DNA of 64,000 nucleotides, from contig NZ_CP100416.1 in assembly GCF_026017845.1 (NCBI RefSeq), positions 9,806,711 to 9,870,710 on the forward strand, written 5' to 3'. The position numbers and the translations under genes were made by a program. This DNA comes from Amycolatopsis mediterranei (lineage in GTDB: Bacteria > Actinomycetota > Actinomycetes > Mycobacteriales > Pseudonocardiaceae). The notes under the pieces were generated by a model, which ran no database searches, had not been told where the DNA came from, and was given only the letters and a program-made list of their open reading frames with translations. How positions within the stretch are numbered: position 1 is the first letter of the stretch; every line of letters begins with the position of its first letter. Below, one piece after another: positions 56,652-64,000 of this stretch.

Positions 56652-57699
56652 AGACAACGTCCGGAAGATCTGGTCCGAAACCGAACTCGACGCGGCACTG
56701 GCGGACCTGAACAGCGACGTCGACCCCGGCGACGGGCTCGCCTTCGCCCGCGCGTCCCTGCTCGCCGCGGCCGGTGCCGGGGAGGCGCCGCCCGCCGGGC
56801 CGCGCCGGAGCGGGGCGTGGCGGTGGCTCGCGGTGGCCGCGGCCGTCGTCACCCTGGTCGGCGGGCTCGGCGTCGCCGCCGCCCTGTGGACGCCGGGCCC
56901 GCCGGAGACGTCCCGGCCGGCCGCCGTGCTCCCCGACGTCGACGGCCCGCTCGCGCCCGGCGAGTACCACTACACGGACATGCGCGACTGGGTGACGCAG
57001 TCCAGCAACGGGTTCGCGGCCAAGCTCCAGCGGCGGATCGAGCTCTGGATCCCGGCCGATCCCACCGGCGTGTGGCACCGGCGCACGACGCTGACGGGCC
57101 ACTGGGCGGACGGCAAGACCCAAGAACCGCTCCCCGGCCCCGTCGACGAGTACGGGCCGCGCGGGGTGTTCGCCGGTCAGCACTCCCTGACCTGGCTGAC
57201 CCCCGACGCGGCGTTCGTCGCCTCGCTCGTCCCCGACCGGCAAAGACTGGCCGATCAGCTGGCCTTCGACGCCCTTGACATCGGCGACCTCCACATGGGC
57301 CGGCCACACTCCGCCACGGAGGCGCTCGGCATGGTCCAGAGCGTGCTGGAGCTCGGCCTGCTCCGGCCGGACGTCCGGTTCGCGCTGCGTGACGCGCTCG
57401 CGAGCTACCAGGGCATCTTCGTCGTGTCCCATTGGACGCTGCCGGACCAGCGGCAAGCCACCGTCTACATCGCCAAGGAAACCGGCATGCGGCTGTTCCT
57501 CGACCCGGCGACGGCGCAATTGCTGGCTGCGGACGGCGCGCCGACCCCGGCGACGATCCACGCCAAGGGAACCGCGCCGATCCCGCCGTCGAGCGTGAAC
57601 CTGCCGAACACCACGACGACGTGGATCCCCCGCCCCCCGAACCGGCCCGATGCCCCGGGCACGCAGTACTCCTACGGCATCACGCGGACCTCGGGGTGA
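56644..57699 (+). CDS. CU044_5270-family membrane protein (putative sigma partner)
   Basis: 351 residues. A cytoplasmic N-terminus (about 1-55, acidic: WSETELDAALADLNSDVDP) is followed by one TM (about 60-82) and a large extracytoplasmic beta-rich domain. The pattern WVTQSSNGFAAKLQRRIELWIPAD plus TWLTPDAAFVASL fits the CU044_5270 family, found next to ECF genes. A role in regulating the sigma factor is inference; no zinc-anti-sigma motif is present. TTG start at 56644, with GAGGAGGTG upstream, overlaps the sigma stop by 8 bp. Confidence 0.8.
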   Translation: MREDNVRKIWSETELDAALADLNSDVDPGDGLAFARASLLAAAGAGEAPPAGPRRSGAWRWLAVAAAVVTLVGGLGVAAALWTPGPPETSRPAAVLPDVDGPLAPGEYHYTDMRDWVTQSSNGFAAKLQRRIELWIPADPTGVWHRRTTLTGHWADGKTQEPLPGPVDEYGPRGVFAGQHSLTWLTPDAAFVASLVPDRQRLADQLAFDALDIGDLHMGRPHSATEALGMVQSVLELGLLRPDVRFALRDALASYQGIFVVSHWTLPDQRQATVYIAKETGMRLFLDPATAQLLAADGAPTPATIHAKGTAPIPPSSVNLPNTTTTWIPRPPNRPDAPGTQYSYGITRTSG

Positions 57700-59058
57700 T
57701 CAGCGCGCGTGGCCGGCGGCGTTCAGCGCGTCCGCGACGTTCGCCACCTCCAGGACCCGGATGCCGGCGGGCGGCTTGCCCGAGTCCGGCGGGACCAGCG
57801 CGTGCGTGAACCCGAGCCGGGCCGCCTCCGCCAGGCGGCGGCCCACGCTCGGTACGCGCCGGATCTCCCCGGCCAGCCCGACCTCGCCCACCGAGACGAG
57901 CCGCGGCGACAGGGCGACGTCTTCGAAACTCGACGTCAGCGCCAGCACCAGCGCCAGGTCGATACCCGGTTCGGTGATCTTCATGCCGCCGACCGTGGCC
58001 GCGTAGACGTCCTTGTCGCCGAGCTTCAGCCCGCCGCGCTTCTCCAGCACGGCCAGGACCATCGCCACCCGCGCGGAGTCGAGGCCGCTGACCGCGCGCC
58101 GCGGCTGGGGCGCCGCCGTGGCGGACACCAGCGCCTGGACCTCGCCCAGCATCGGCCGCTTGCCCTCCAGCGACACCGTGATCGCCGTGCCGGACACCGG
58201 CTCGGCCGTGTGGCTCATGAACAGCCCCGACGGGTCCGGCACCCCGACGATGCCTTCTTCCTGCAGTTCGAAGCAGCCGATCTCGTCGGCCGCGCCGAAC
58301 CGGTTCTTGATGCCGCGGACCATCCGCAAGGTCGAGTGCTTGTCGCCCTCGAACTGCAGCACGACGTCCACCAGGTGCTCCAGCACGCGCGGGCCGGCCA
58401 CCGAGCCGTCCTTCGTGACGTGCCCCACCAGCACCACCGGCAGCCCGCGCTCCTTGGCCAGCGCGACCAGCCCGGACGTCACCGCGCGGACCTGCGTCAC
58501 GCCGCCGGGTGAGCCGTCGACCTGCGGGGACGCCATGGTCTGGATCGAGTCGACGATCAGCACCCCGGGTTTGACGTCGTCGACGTGCCCGAGGATGGCC
58601 GAAAGGTCGCTCTCGGCGGCCAGGTACATCCGGTCGTGGACGTTGCCCGTTCGCTCGGCGCGTAACCGGACCTGGCCCGCGGACTCCTCGCCGGTGACGT
58701 AGAGGGACCGGTCGACCGTCTTCGCCCACTGGTAGGCGACTTCGAGCAGCAGGGTCGACTTGCCGACGCCCGGCTCACCGGCGAGCAGCACCACCGCGCC
58801 GGGCACCAGGCCGCCGCCGAGCACCCGGTCGAGCTCCGGGACGCCGGTGCGCCGCGCTCGCGCCGCTTCGACGTCGACCTCGCCGATGGGCCGCGCGGGC
58901 GCGCTCGGCGCTCCGGCCGCGACGCGCTGGATCGCCGGTTTGACCGGTGCCCCGCGCTCCTCGAACGAGCCCCATTCCTGGCACTCCGGACACCGGCCCA
59001 GCCACTTGGCCGCTTCGTACCCGCAGCTCCCGCAGCGGTAGGTGGTCCCCTTCTTCAC
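57700..59058 (-). CDS. radA: DNA repair protein RadA (Sms)
   Basis: 452 residues. N-terminal zinc finger Cys9, Cys12, Cys23, Cys26; Walker A GEPGVGKSTLLL (about 94-105); Walker B GVLIVDSIQTM; RadA-specific KNRFG (about 250); C-terminal Lon-like domain (GVPDPSGLF to the end). A branch-migration helicase acting in recombination. The stop abuts the stop of the convergent gene in a TGATCA palindrome. RadA next to an LpqE-like gene matches mycobacterial order, but DisA is not on this side. Confidence 0.96.
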   Translation of the reverse strand: MKKGTTYRCGSCGYEAAKWLGRCPECQEWGSFEERGAPVKPAIQRVAAGAPSAPARPIGEVDVEAARARRTGVPELDRVLGGGLVPGAVVLLAGEPGVGKSTLLLEVAYQWAKTVDRSLYVTGEESAGQVRLRAERTGNVHDRMYLAAESDLSAILGHVDDVKPGVLIVDSIQTMASPQVDGSPGGVTQVRAVTSGLVALAKERGLPVVLVGHVTKDGSVAGPRVLEHLVDVVLQFEGDKHSTLRMVRGIKNRFGAADEIGCFELQEEGIVGVPDPSGLFMSHTAEPVSGTAITVSLEGKRPMLGEVQALVSATAAPQPRRAVSGLDSARVAMVLAVLEKRGGLKLGDKDVYAATVGGMKITEPGIDLALVLALTSSFEDVALSPRLVSVGEVGLAGEIRRVPSVGRRLAEAARLGFTHALVPPDSGKPPAGIRVLEVANVADALNAAGHAR

Positions 59059-59097
59059 CCCGTGAGGCTATCGGCGACCACCGACAAAACCGGGGAC

Positions 59098-59787
59098 CTA
59101 CTCCTTGACGTGCGCCGGCGCCGCGACCGGCAGCTCGACGGTGACCGGTCCGGCGTTCCGGAAGACGAAGGTGACCTTGATGACCTGGCCGGGCCAGAGC
59201 GGCTGCTTCAGCGCCGGCAGCGTCACGGTGGCCTGGCCGACCTTCTCGGGCGCGGTCGGCGTCGCGGCCGGGCCGGACGACGGGACCTCGGAGGTGGCCG
59301 TGGCGGTGAGGCTGCCCGGGCTGTTGGAGGCGGAGCTGCTGCCGGTCGGCGTACTGCTGGACGTCGGAGCGCTCGACGACGACGGCGCGCCCGAGGACGT
59401 GGGCTGCACCTCGTTCGTGGACTCGGTGGCGTCGTCCGGGCCGATCACCAGCGAGTGCATGGCGACGACGGTCTTGGACCCCGCGATGGTGGCCTGGGTG
59501 CCGTCTTCGGTGGTCACCGAGACGAGCGAGTCGTCCTGCCCGCCGCGGTTGACGATCGTCAGGGTCAGCGCCGGGGTCGCGCCTGCCGGGTAGCCCGGGC
59601 CCGACTTCGGGTACTGGACGGCGGCGTTGCGCAGGTCGATGGTCTTGACCTGGGCGTGCGTGCCGTTGACCGCGGGCTGCTGCGAGGCGGTCTGGGTGAT
59701 CTGGCCGGCCCCGCACCCGGCGAGCGCGAGCGCGGCACCGAGCGCCAGCACGCCCGCACCGAGCACGCGACGATTCTGCAGCCTCAC
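59098..59787 (-). CDS. lpqE: LpqE-like lipoprotein
   Basis: 229 residues. Lipobox ALAGC (Cys about 25). The mature part has a beta-sandwich of the PCuAC-like type split by a Ser/Thr/Pro-rich low-complexity insert (about 128-185). In mycobacteria lpqE lies between carD and radA, as here, which is the main basis for the name. Exported and membrane-anchored; function not established. GTG start at 59787, 286 bp from carD and divergent from it. Confidence 0.7.
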   Translation of the reverse strand: MRLQNRRVLGAGVLALGAALALAGCGAGQITQTASQQPAVNGTHAQVKTIDLRNAAVQYPKSGPGYPAGATPALTLTIVNRGGQDDSLVSVTTEDGTQATIAGSKTVVAMHSLVIGPDDATESTNEVQPTSSGAPSSSSAPTSSSTPTGSSSASNSPGSLTATATSEVPSSGPAATPTAPEKVGQATVTLPALKQPLWPGQVIKVTFVFRNAGPVTVELPVAAPAHVKE

Positions 59788-60040
59788 GTCGCAGTCCTTC
59801 CCTTTTCACGGCCTCGTCGCCCCGAAGACTAGCCGGGGGCGATCTCCGCCGCGGAACGGGTGTGCGTTGCCGGGACGCGGCGACCAAGATCAACCGTCCA
59901 CAAAGGAATTCCCAGCCTGTGACGAAACGCTTCCCCGCTACCTGCGTGAGCACGGGGGTCCGACGTTTGTCAACCCCCGGCCAGGCCGCTGACCTGCGAG
60001 GACGAGTCCGGCCCGCTAGGTGGGCACTGGCGGACCGTGC

Positions 60041-60046
60041 TAGGAT
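60041..60046 (+). promoter_or_regulatory. -10 element of carD
   Basis: TAGGAT lies 28 bp before the carD ATG, with an AAAGGGG ribosome site between. The rest of the 286-bp lpqE-carD gap (59788-60073) shows no other clear element. Confidence 0.6.
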
Positions 60047-60073
60047 GGAGTCAGCGAAAGGGGCAGAGGACAC

Positions 60074-60565
60074 ATGGTTTTCAAGGTCGGAGAGACCGTC
60101 GTCTACCCGCACCACGGTGCCGCACTCATCGAAGCCATCGAGACCCGTGTGATCAAGGGCGAGGAAAAGAAGTACCTCGTCCTCAAGGTCGCGCAAGGGG
60201 ATCTCACGGTTCGCGTGCCCGCTGACAACGCCGAAATCGTCGGCGTCCGCGATGTCGTCGGGCAAGAAGGACTGGACAAGGTCTTCGACGTTCTGCGTGC
60301 TCCGCACACCGAGGAGCCCACCAACTGGTCTCGTCGGTACAAGGCCAACCTCGAGAAGCTCGCCTCCGGCGATGTGAACAAGGTGGCCGAAGTGGTGCGC
60401 GACCTCTGGCGGCGAGAGAAGGACCGCGGACTTTCAGCCGGTGAGAAGCGCATGCTGGCGAAGGCGCGGCAAATTCTGGTCAGCGAGCTCGCGCTCGCGG
60501 AGGGCACCGACGAGGACAAGGCTGAGGTCCTCCTCGACGAAGTTCTGGAAACCGCGACGGTCTGA
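60074..60565 (+). CDS. carD: RNA polymerase-binding transcription factor CarD
   Basis: 163 residues, about the length of mycobacterial CarD. The N-terminal RNAP-interaction (Tudor-like) domain has FKVGETVVYPHHGAALIEAIE; the C-terminal helical domain has Trp85 in PTNWSRRYK, the residue that wedges the minor groove at the -10 upstream edge. Stabilises open complexes at rRNA and many other promoters. Next genes ispD and ispF follow on the same strand. Confidence 0.97.
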   Translation: MVFKVGETVVYPHHGAALIEAIETRVIKGEEKKYLVLKVAQGDLTVRVPADNAEIVGVRDVVGQEGLDKVFDVLRAPHTEEPTNWSRRYKANLEKLASGDVNKVAEVVRDLWRREKDRGLSAGEKRMLAKARQILVSELALAEGTDEDKAEVLLDEVLETATV

Positions 60566-60712
60566 GAATCTTACTTCTGGTCAGGACGGCGCTACGGATC
60601 GCAGGTCACCTGCCCGCGGTGACGCTTGCGCCGTCCGACGGCTGAACAAGGTTCTCAACGCCCAGGGCATCCCGCTCGACGGGCGGGCGGGTGCCTCTAC
60701 GATCGCGTACCG

Positions 60713-61327
60713 ATGAACGTCGTCGCGATCGTGACCGTCGCACATCATGCCGCCGACGGAGAGCTCGCTCTCACGCCGGTCCATGGTGAGGCGCTACTCA
60801 CGCACACCGTGCGGGGGCTGCTCGACGTGCCGGAGATCGATCTGGTGCTCGTGGCGGCCCCCCAGCGGTGTGCGTCGTCGTTTTCCGAGGCCGTCCGCGG
60901 CCTCGCTTGCCGGGTCGTGCCCGGCTCGCCCGGCGCGGCGTTCGCCGCCGTCGAGCCCGCACTTCCCCGTGACTCAGTTGTACTCCTCCACGATGCACTG
61001 AGAGCCTTCATTCCTGCGCAAACGGTGCGTGACGTGATCAGCGCGGTCCGTGACGGCGCGCCAGTCGCGGTCCCGGTGCTGCCGATGGCCGACACGGTGA
61101 AGGTGACCGACGCGGCGTCGCTGATCATCGGCACGGAGGACCGGACGCGGCTGCGCACGGTCCAGACGCCGGTGGGTTATGCGTTCGCGGCGTTCCGGCC
61201 GGACCTCGCGCCCGCCGGCGCGGCGACGGTCCCCGGCCACCCGGACGCGATGCGCGTCACCAGCGAGTTCGAACTGTCCCTGGCCGAGGCGATCGCGGCG
61301 GCACCGAAGCACGAGGAGACGCTGTGA
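60713..61327 (+). CDS. ispD: IspD-like 2-C-methyl-D-erythritol 4-phosphate cytidylyltransferase, atypical
   Basis: 204 residues, shorter than typical IspD (about 230). Recognisable parts: VVLLHDALRAF (cf. HDAxRP), VAVPVLPMADTVKV and TRLRTVQTPVGYAF. However, the N-terminal glycine-rich CTP loop (AAGxGxRxG) is missing: the sequence reads VAIVTVAHHAADGELALTPV instead. The TDDA motif near the C-terminus is also replaced. Position between carD and ispF supports orthology, but catalysis may be impaired or altered. Confidence 0.75.
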   Translation: MNVVAIVTVAHHAADGELALTPVHGEALLTHTVRGLLDVPEIDLVLVAAPQRCASSFSEAVRGLACRVVPGSPGAAFAAVEPALPRDSVVLLHDALRAFIPAQTVRDVISAVRDGAPVAVPVLPMADTVKVTDAASLIIGTEDRTRLRTVQTPVGYAFAAFRPDLAPAGAATVPGHPDAMRVTSEFELSLAEAIAAAPKHEETL

Positions 61328-61791
61328 GGATCGGCAACGGGGTCGACGTCCACCCGATCGAACCGGGCCGCGAGTGCTGGATGGCGGGCCTGTCGTGGCC
61401 GGACGCGGACGGCTGCGCGGGCCACTCCGACGGCGACGTCGCAGCGCACGCGCTGTGTGACGCCCTCCTGTCGGCGGCGGGCCTCGGCGACCTGGGCGCG
61501 GTGTTCGGCACGGGCGACCCCCGGATGGACGGCGCCCACGGCGCGGACATGCTGGCCGAGGTCCGCGGCCTGATCGAGGCGGCGGGCTGGCGGGTGGCGA
61601 ACGCCACGGTCCAGATCGTCGGCAATGCCCCCCGGGTCGGGAAGCGGCGCGAAGAGGCACAGAAGGTGCTGTCGGAGGCAGTGGGCGGCCCGGTGAGCGT
61701 GTCCGGAACCACATCCGACGGCTTGGGGCTGACAGGGCGCGGCGAGGGCATCGCGGCCTTCGCGACGGCGCTGCTGCTGGCGGCGGAATAG
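61324..61791 (+). CDS. ispF: 2-C-methyl-D-erythritol 2,4-cyclodiphosphate synthase
   Basis: 155 residues, normal for IspF. Zinc ligands in GNGVDVHPI (Asp8, His10) and GHSDGDVAAHALCDALL; DLGAVFGTGDPRMDGA and the C-terminal GTTSDGLGLTGRGEGI are conserved. Fifth step of the MEP isoprenoid pathway. The GTG overlaps the ispD stop as GTGA, indicating translational coupling. Confidence 0.95.
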   Translation: MRIGNGVDVHPIEPGRECWMAGLSWPDADGCAGHSDGDVAAHALCDALLSAAGLGDLGAVFGTGDPRMDGAHGADMLAEVRGLIEAAGWRVANATVQIVGNAPRVGKRREEAQKVLSEAVGGPVSVSGTTSDGLGLTGRGEGIAAFATALLLAAE

Positions 61792-61819
61792 GCACCCACC
61801 CAAGCCCGTTCGCCGTGAT

Positions 61820-62215
61820 ATGCCCCTCACTCTCTCGGACGAGGTCCGCGCGCTGGTCGACGGGAAGAACTTCGCGACGGTCGCCACCCTCGACCCGGAC
61901 GGCGGACCCCAGACCTCCGTCGTCTGGATCGCCCTCGACGACGGCGACCTCGTCTTCAGCGCGACCGAGGATCGCCGGAAGGTCCGCAACCTGCGGCGCG
62001 ACCCCCGCATCAGCGTCTCCATCACCGACGTCGAGAACCCCTACCGGCACACCCAGCTGCGCGGCACCGTCACGATCACCCCCGACCCCGGCAAGACCCT
62101 CCCGAAGACGCTCAGCCACAAGTACCTCGCCCAGGACCCGCCGCCCGAGGGTCCCGAGACCGAACGCGTGATCGTCCGGCTCAAGGTCGACAAGGTCGCC
62201 GGCAACGTGAAATAG
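61820..62215 (+). CDS. PPOX-class F420-dependent flavin-fold protein (first copy)
   Basis: 131 residues with the split-barrel fold: FATVATLDPDGGPQTSVVWIAL (read in parts, about 18-39), DLVFSATEDRRKVRNLRRDPRISVSI and LRGTVTITPD. Actinobacterial members bind F420 or FMN; substrate unknown. In tandem with a paralogue. ATG at 61820 lacks a clear ribosome site. Confidence 0.82.
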   Translation: MPLTLSDEVRALVDGKNFATVATLDPDGGPQTSVVWIALDDGDLVFSATEDRRKVRNLRRDPRISVSITDVENPYRHTQLRGTVTITPDPGKTLPKTLSHKYLAQDPPPEGPETERVIVRLKVDKVAGNVK

Positions 62216-62225
62216 GGTCCAGACC

Positions 62226-62612
62226 ATGTTCAACGACGCCACCAAGGCCCTGCTCGACGGCACCAACTACCCCGTCGTGGCCACCACCAACGCCGACGGC
62301 TCGCCGCAGAGCTCCGTCGTCTGGGCGAAGCGCGACGGGGACACCGTGGTCTTCGTGACCGTCCAGGGCCGGCGAAAGGAACGCAACATCCAGCGCGACC
62401 CCCGCGTCTCGCTCTCCGTCTTCGACCTGGCCGACCCCGAAAACTACGTCGAGATCCGCGGCCGCGCCGAGGTCACCGTCGAAGGCGGCGCCGAGCTGAA
62501 CGACGAGCTGGCCCGCAAGTACACCGGCACGACCTTCCCGCCCGAGCCGGCCGACGTCGTGCGCGTGCTCGTGCGCGTTGTCCCCGAACACATCACAGGG
62601 CATTCGGCCTGA
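62226..62612 (+). CDS. PPOX-class F420-dependent flavin-fold protein (second copy)
   Basis: 128 residues, paralogue of the preceding gene: YPVVATTNADGSPQSSVVWAKRDGD, VVFVTVQGRRKERNIQRDPRVSLSVFD, EIRGRAEVTVEGG. TAGGGT (62213-62218), which includes the stop codon of the first copy, lies 7 nt before the ATG and can act as a -10, so this gene may have its own leaderless transcript. Confidence 0.82.
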   Translation: MFNDATKALLDGTNYPVVATTNADGSPQSSVVWAKRDGDTVVFVTVQGRRKERNIQRDPRVSLSVFDLADPENYVEIRGRAEVTVEGGAELNDELARKYTGTTFPPEPADVVRVLVRVVPEHITGHSA

Positions 62613-62634
62613 GGGTCCCGTTAGGCTGGAAACC

Positions 62635-63321
62635 ATGACGATCAGGGCCGTGTTGTTCGACTTCTCCGGCACGCTGTTCCGGCTCGAGCAGGACGAGTCC
62701 TGGCTCACCGAACTGACCGACCACAAAGGTGAGCCGCTCGACATCGAGGCACAGGCCGAGCTGATGCGCCGGATGACCGCCCCGGTCGGGCAGGTCGTCG
62801 AGCTCGACGCCGAGCACGTGCACGCCTGGCAGCACCGCGACCGCGACCCCGTGCTGCACCGGAAGGTCTACCTCGAGGTGCTGAAGAAGTCCGGCGTCCC
62901 GCACTTCGACCAGGCCGAAGCGCTCTACGACCGGCTCATCGATCCCAGCCAGTGGACGCCGTACCCGGACACCGAAGCCGCGCTGAAGGCGGTCGCCGAG
63001 CGGGGGCTGAAGGTCGGCGTGCTGAGCAACATCGCCTTCGACATCCGGCCCGCGTTCACCGGCCGCGGGTGGGACGCCTACGTCGACGAGTTCGTGCTGT
63101 CCTTCGAGGTCGGCGCGGTCAAGCCCGAGCTGGAGATCTTCCGCAAGGCCGTCGAGGAACTCGGCGTGCCGGCCACCGAGACGCTGATGGTCGGCGACAG
63201 CGAGGAGGCCGACGGCGGCGCCCGCGCCCTGGGCTGCGAGTTCGCGCTGGTCGACCCGCTGCCGACGGCCGAACGGCCGGACGCCCTGCTCACGGCGTTG
63301 CGCGGCTTCGGCGTGGCTTGA
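62635..63321 (+). CDS. HAD-superfamily hydrolase
   Basis: 228 residues. Motif I VLFDFSGTLF has Asp9 but Ser in place of the usual second Asp (DxS rather than DxD), which may reduce phosphatase activity. Motif II VGVLSNIAFD, motif III K in GAVKPELEIF, motif IV MVGDSEEAD. A helical cap lies at about 20-95. TAGGCT (62622-62627) 7 nt before the ATG implies a leaderless mRNA. Confidence 0.85.
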   Translation: MTIRAVLFDFSGTLFRLEQDESWLTELTDHKGEPLDIEAQAELMRRMTAPVGQVVELDAEHVHAWQHRDRDPVLHRKVYLEVLKKSGVPHFDQAEALYDRLIDPSQWTPYPDTEAALKAVAERGLKVGVLSNIAFDIRPAFTGRGWDAYVDEFVLSFEVGAVKPELEIFRKAVEELGVPATETLMVGDSEEADGGARALGCEFALVDPLPTAERPDALLTALRGFGVA

Positions 63322-63364
63322 GGGCCAGAGAGGTCGCTCACGCCCGACCCCGTACCCTTTGAGG

Positions 63365-64000
63365 GTGGCCCTTCACCTTTTCGACACAGCGACCCGGAGC
63401 GTACGGGAGTTCCACCCCGTCCGTAGCGGAACGGCGTCGATCTACGTGTGCGGGGCCACCGTGCAGGGCGTTCCGCACATCGGGCACGTCCGCGGCGTCC
63501 TGAACTACGACGTCCTGCGCCGCTGGCTCGTCCACAGTGGACTGGACGTGCTGCTGGTCCGCAACGTCACGGACATCGACGACAAGATCCTTACCAAGGC
63601 CGCCGAGAACGAGCGGCCGTGGTGGGAGTGGGGCGCGACGCACGAGCGCGCCTTCGAGACCGCGTACGATCAGCTGGGCTGCCTGCCGCCGTCGATCAAC
63701 CCGCGCGCGACCGGGCACGTCACCCAGATGGTCGAGCTGATGGAACGCCTCATCGAGAGCGGCCACGGCTACGTCGCGGACGGCGACGTCTACTTCTCGG
63801 TCAAGTCGTTCGACGAGTACGGCAAGCTGTCCGGCCAGGTCCTCGAAGACGTCCAGCAGGGCGAGACGCCGACCCGCGGCAAGCGCGACCCGCGCGACTT
63901 CACGATGTGGAAGAGCGCGAAGCCGGGCGAGCCGTCGTGGCCGACGCCGTGGGGCAACGGCCGGCCGGGCTGGCACCTGGAGTGCTCGGCGATGGCGACG
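63365..64000 (+). CDS. cysS: cysteinyl-tRNA synthetase (N-terminal part; runs off the window)
   Basis: The first 212 residues are visible. Class I signature YVCGATVQGVPHIGHVRG (HIGH at about 37-40), VRNVTDIDDKI, the zinc/active-site Cys in the former motif, and PGWHLECSAMA at the edge. Charges tRNA-Cys; the related MshC of mycothiol synthesis is a paralogue, but TDIDDKI and the synteny with carD-ispD-ispF favour CysS. GTG at 63365 is 7 nt after TACCCT (63353-63358), suggesting a leaderless start. Confidence 0.93.
   Translation, partial: MALHLFDTATRSVREFHPVRSGTASIYVCGATVQGVPHIGHVRGVLNYDVLRRWLVHSGLDVLLVRNVTDIDDKILTKAAENERPWWEWGATHERAFETAYDQLGCLPPSINPRATGHVTQMVELMERLIESGHGYVADGDVYFSVKSFDEYGKLSGQVLEDVQQGETPTRGKRDPRDFTMWKSAKPGEPSWPTPWGNGRPGWHLECSAMAT

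Noticed and set aside
57700..59058. Lon protease
   Set aside because: The Lon-like fold is the C-terminal part of RadA; zinc finger, Walker A and KNRFG identify RadA.
63365..64000. MshC (mycothiol ligase) instead of CysS
   Set aside because: The sequence and order after carD-ispD-ispF match CysS; MshC lies elsewhere in actinomycetes.

Overview
The window is very GC-rich, densely coded DNA with frequent GTG/TTG starts, many GTGA/ATGA start-stop overlaps and no ribosomal operons. Gene content (CarD, RadA followed by an LpqE-like lipoprotein, IspD-IspF then CysS in near-mycobacterial order, MurT-GatD, ThrE, ECF41 and ECF42 sigma factors, actinobacterial gas-vesicle genes, F420/PPOX proteins) points to a filamentous actinomycete of the Pseudonocardiales, most likely Amycolatopsis or a close relative. 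This is inferred from gene order and style, not from a search.

Layout. 1-3.9 kb: 21-bp tandem repeats, a coupled pair of meta-cleavage-type hydratase/decarboxylase genes, a VOC-fold protein, a CoA-binding protein and an NHL-repeat protein. 4.0-6.8 kb: compact seven-gene gas-vesicle operon without gvpN or gvpG. 7.0-12.7 kb: histidine kinase/response regulator, MurT-GatD lipid II amidation enzymes, quinone oxidoreductase divergent from its likely TetR regulator. 13.2-16.3 kb: IclR regulator, lactate permease, HD phosphohydrolase. 16.3-18.4 kb: ECF42 sigma factor and two DGPF/YciI proteins. 18.6-24.2 kb: Rsm22-type methyltransferase, maleylpyruvate-isomerase-like protein, orphan histidine kinase, DUF2079 membrane protein, DUF4232 lipoprotein.

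24.3-33.0 kb is the main accessory island: an operon of cytoplasmic subtilase (S8), ECF-like sigma factor, small beta-sandwich protein and TPR-CHAT protease, divergent from a 1046-residue SpvB/Tc-toxin-like YD-repeat protein that ends where the RHS core should begin. 33.0-34.4 kb: ECF41 sigma factor with an exact match to the ECF41 promoter, and a carboxymuconolactone decarboxylase gene behind a MerR-type promoter. 34.5-43.0 kb: secreted enzymes (GH29 fucosidase, S53 peptidase, CBM56/beta-helix protein with a DasR-like site). 43.0-46.7 kb: erythromycin-esterase-like protein with a double-HTH MerR regulator, ion-channel-like protein, alpha/beta hydrolase.

46.8-47.6 kb holds canonical tRNA-Arg(CCG) and tRNA-Thr(TGT) and, packed around the Arg gene, four further tRNA-like cloverleaves. 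Three of these are exactly 69 nt and share an unusual miniature D-arm. 47.8-53.4 kb: ThrE exporter, OtsA, and an OtsB-GH15 trehalase fusion. 54-57.7 kb: ArsR-type regulator with an alpha/beta hydrolase; ECF sigma factor with its membrane partner. 57.7-64 kb is the core-genome segment: RadA, LpqE-like, CarD, IspD (lacking its glycine-rich nucleotide loop), IspF, two PPOX proteins, HAD phosphatase and the start of CysS.

Two features most deserve follow-up: the compact tRNA-like array, and the S8-sigma-CHAT operon with its divergent YD-repeat gene, which looks like a protease-relay conflict or stress system. Positions and folds were worked out by hand; no database search, covariance model or alignment was run.
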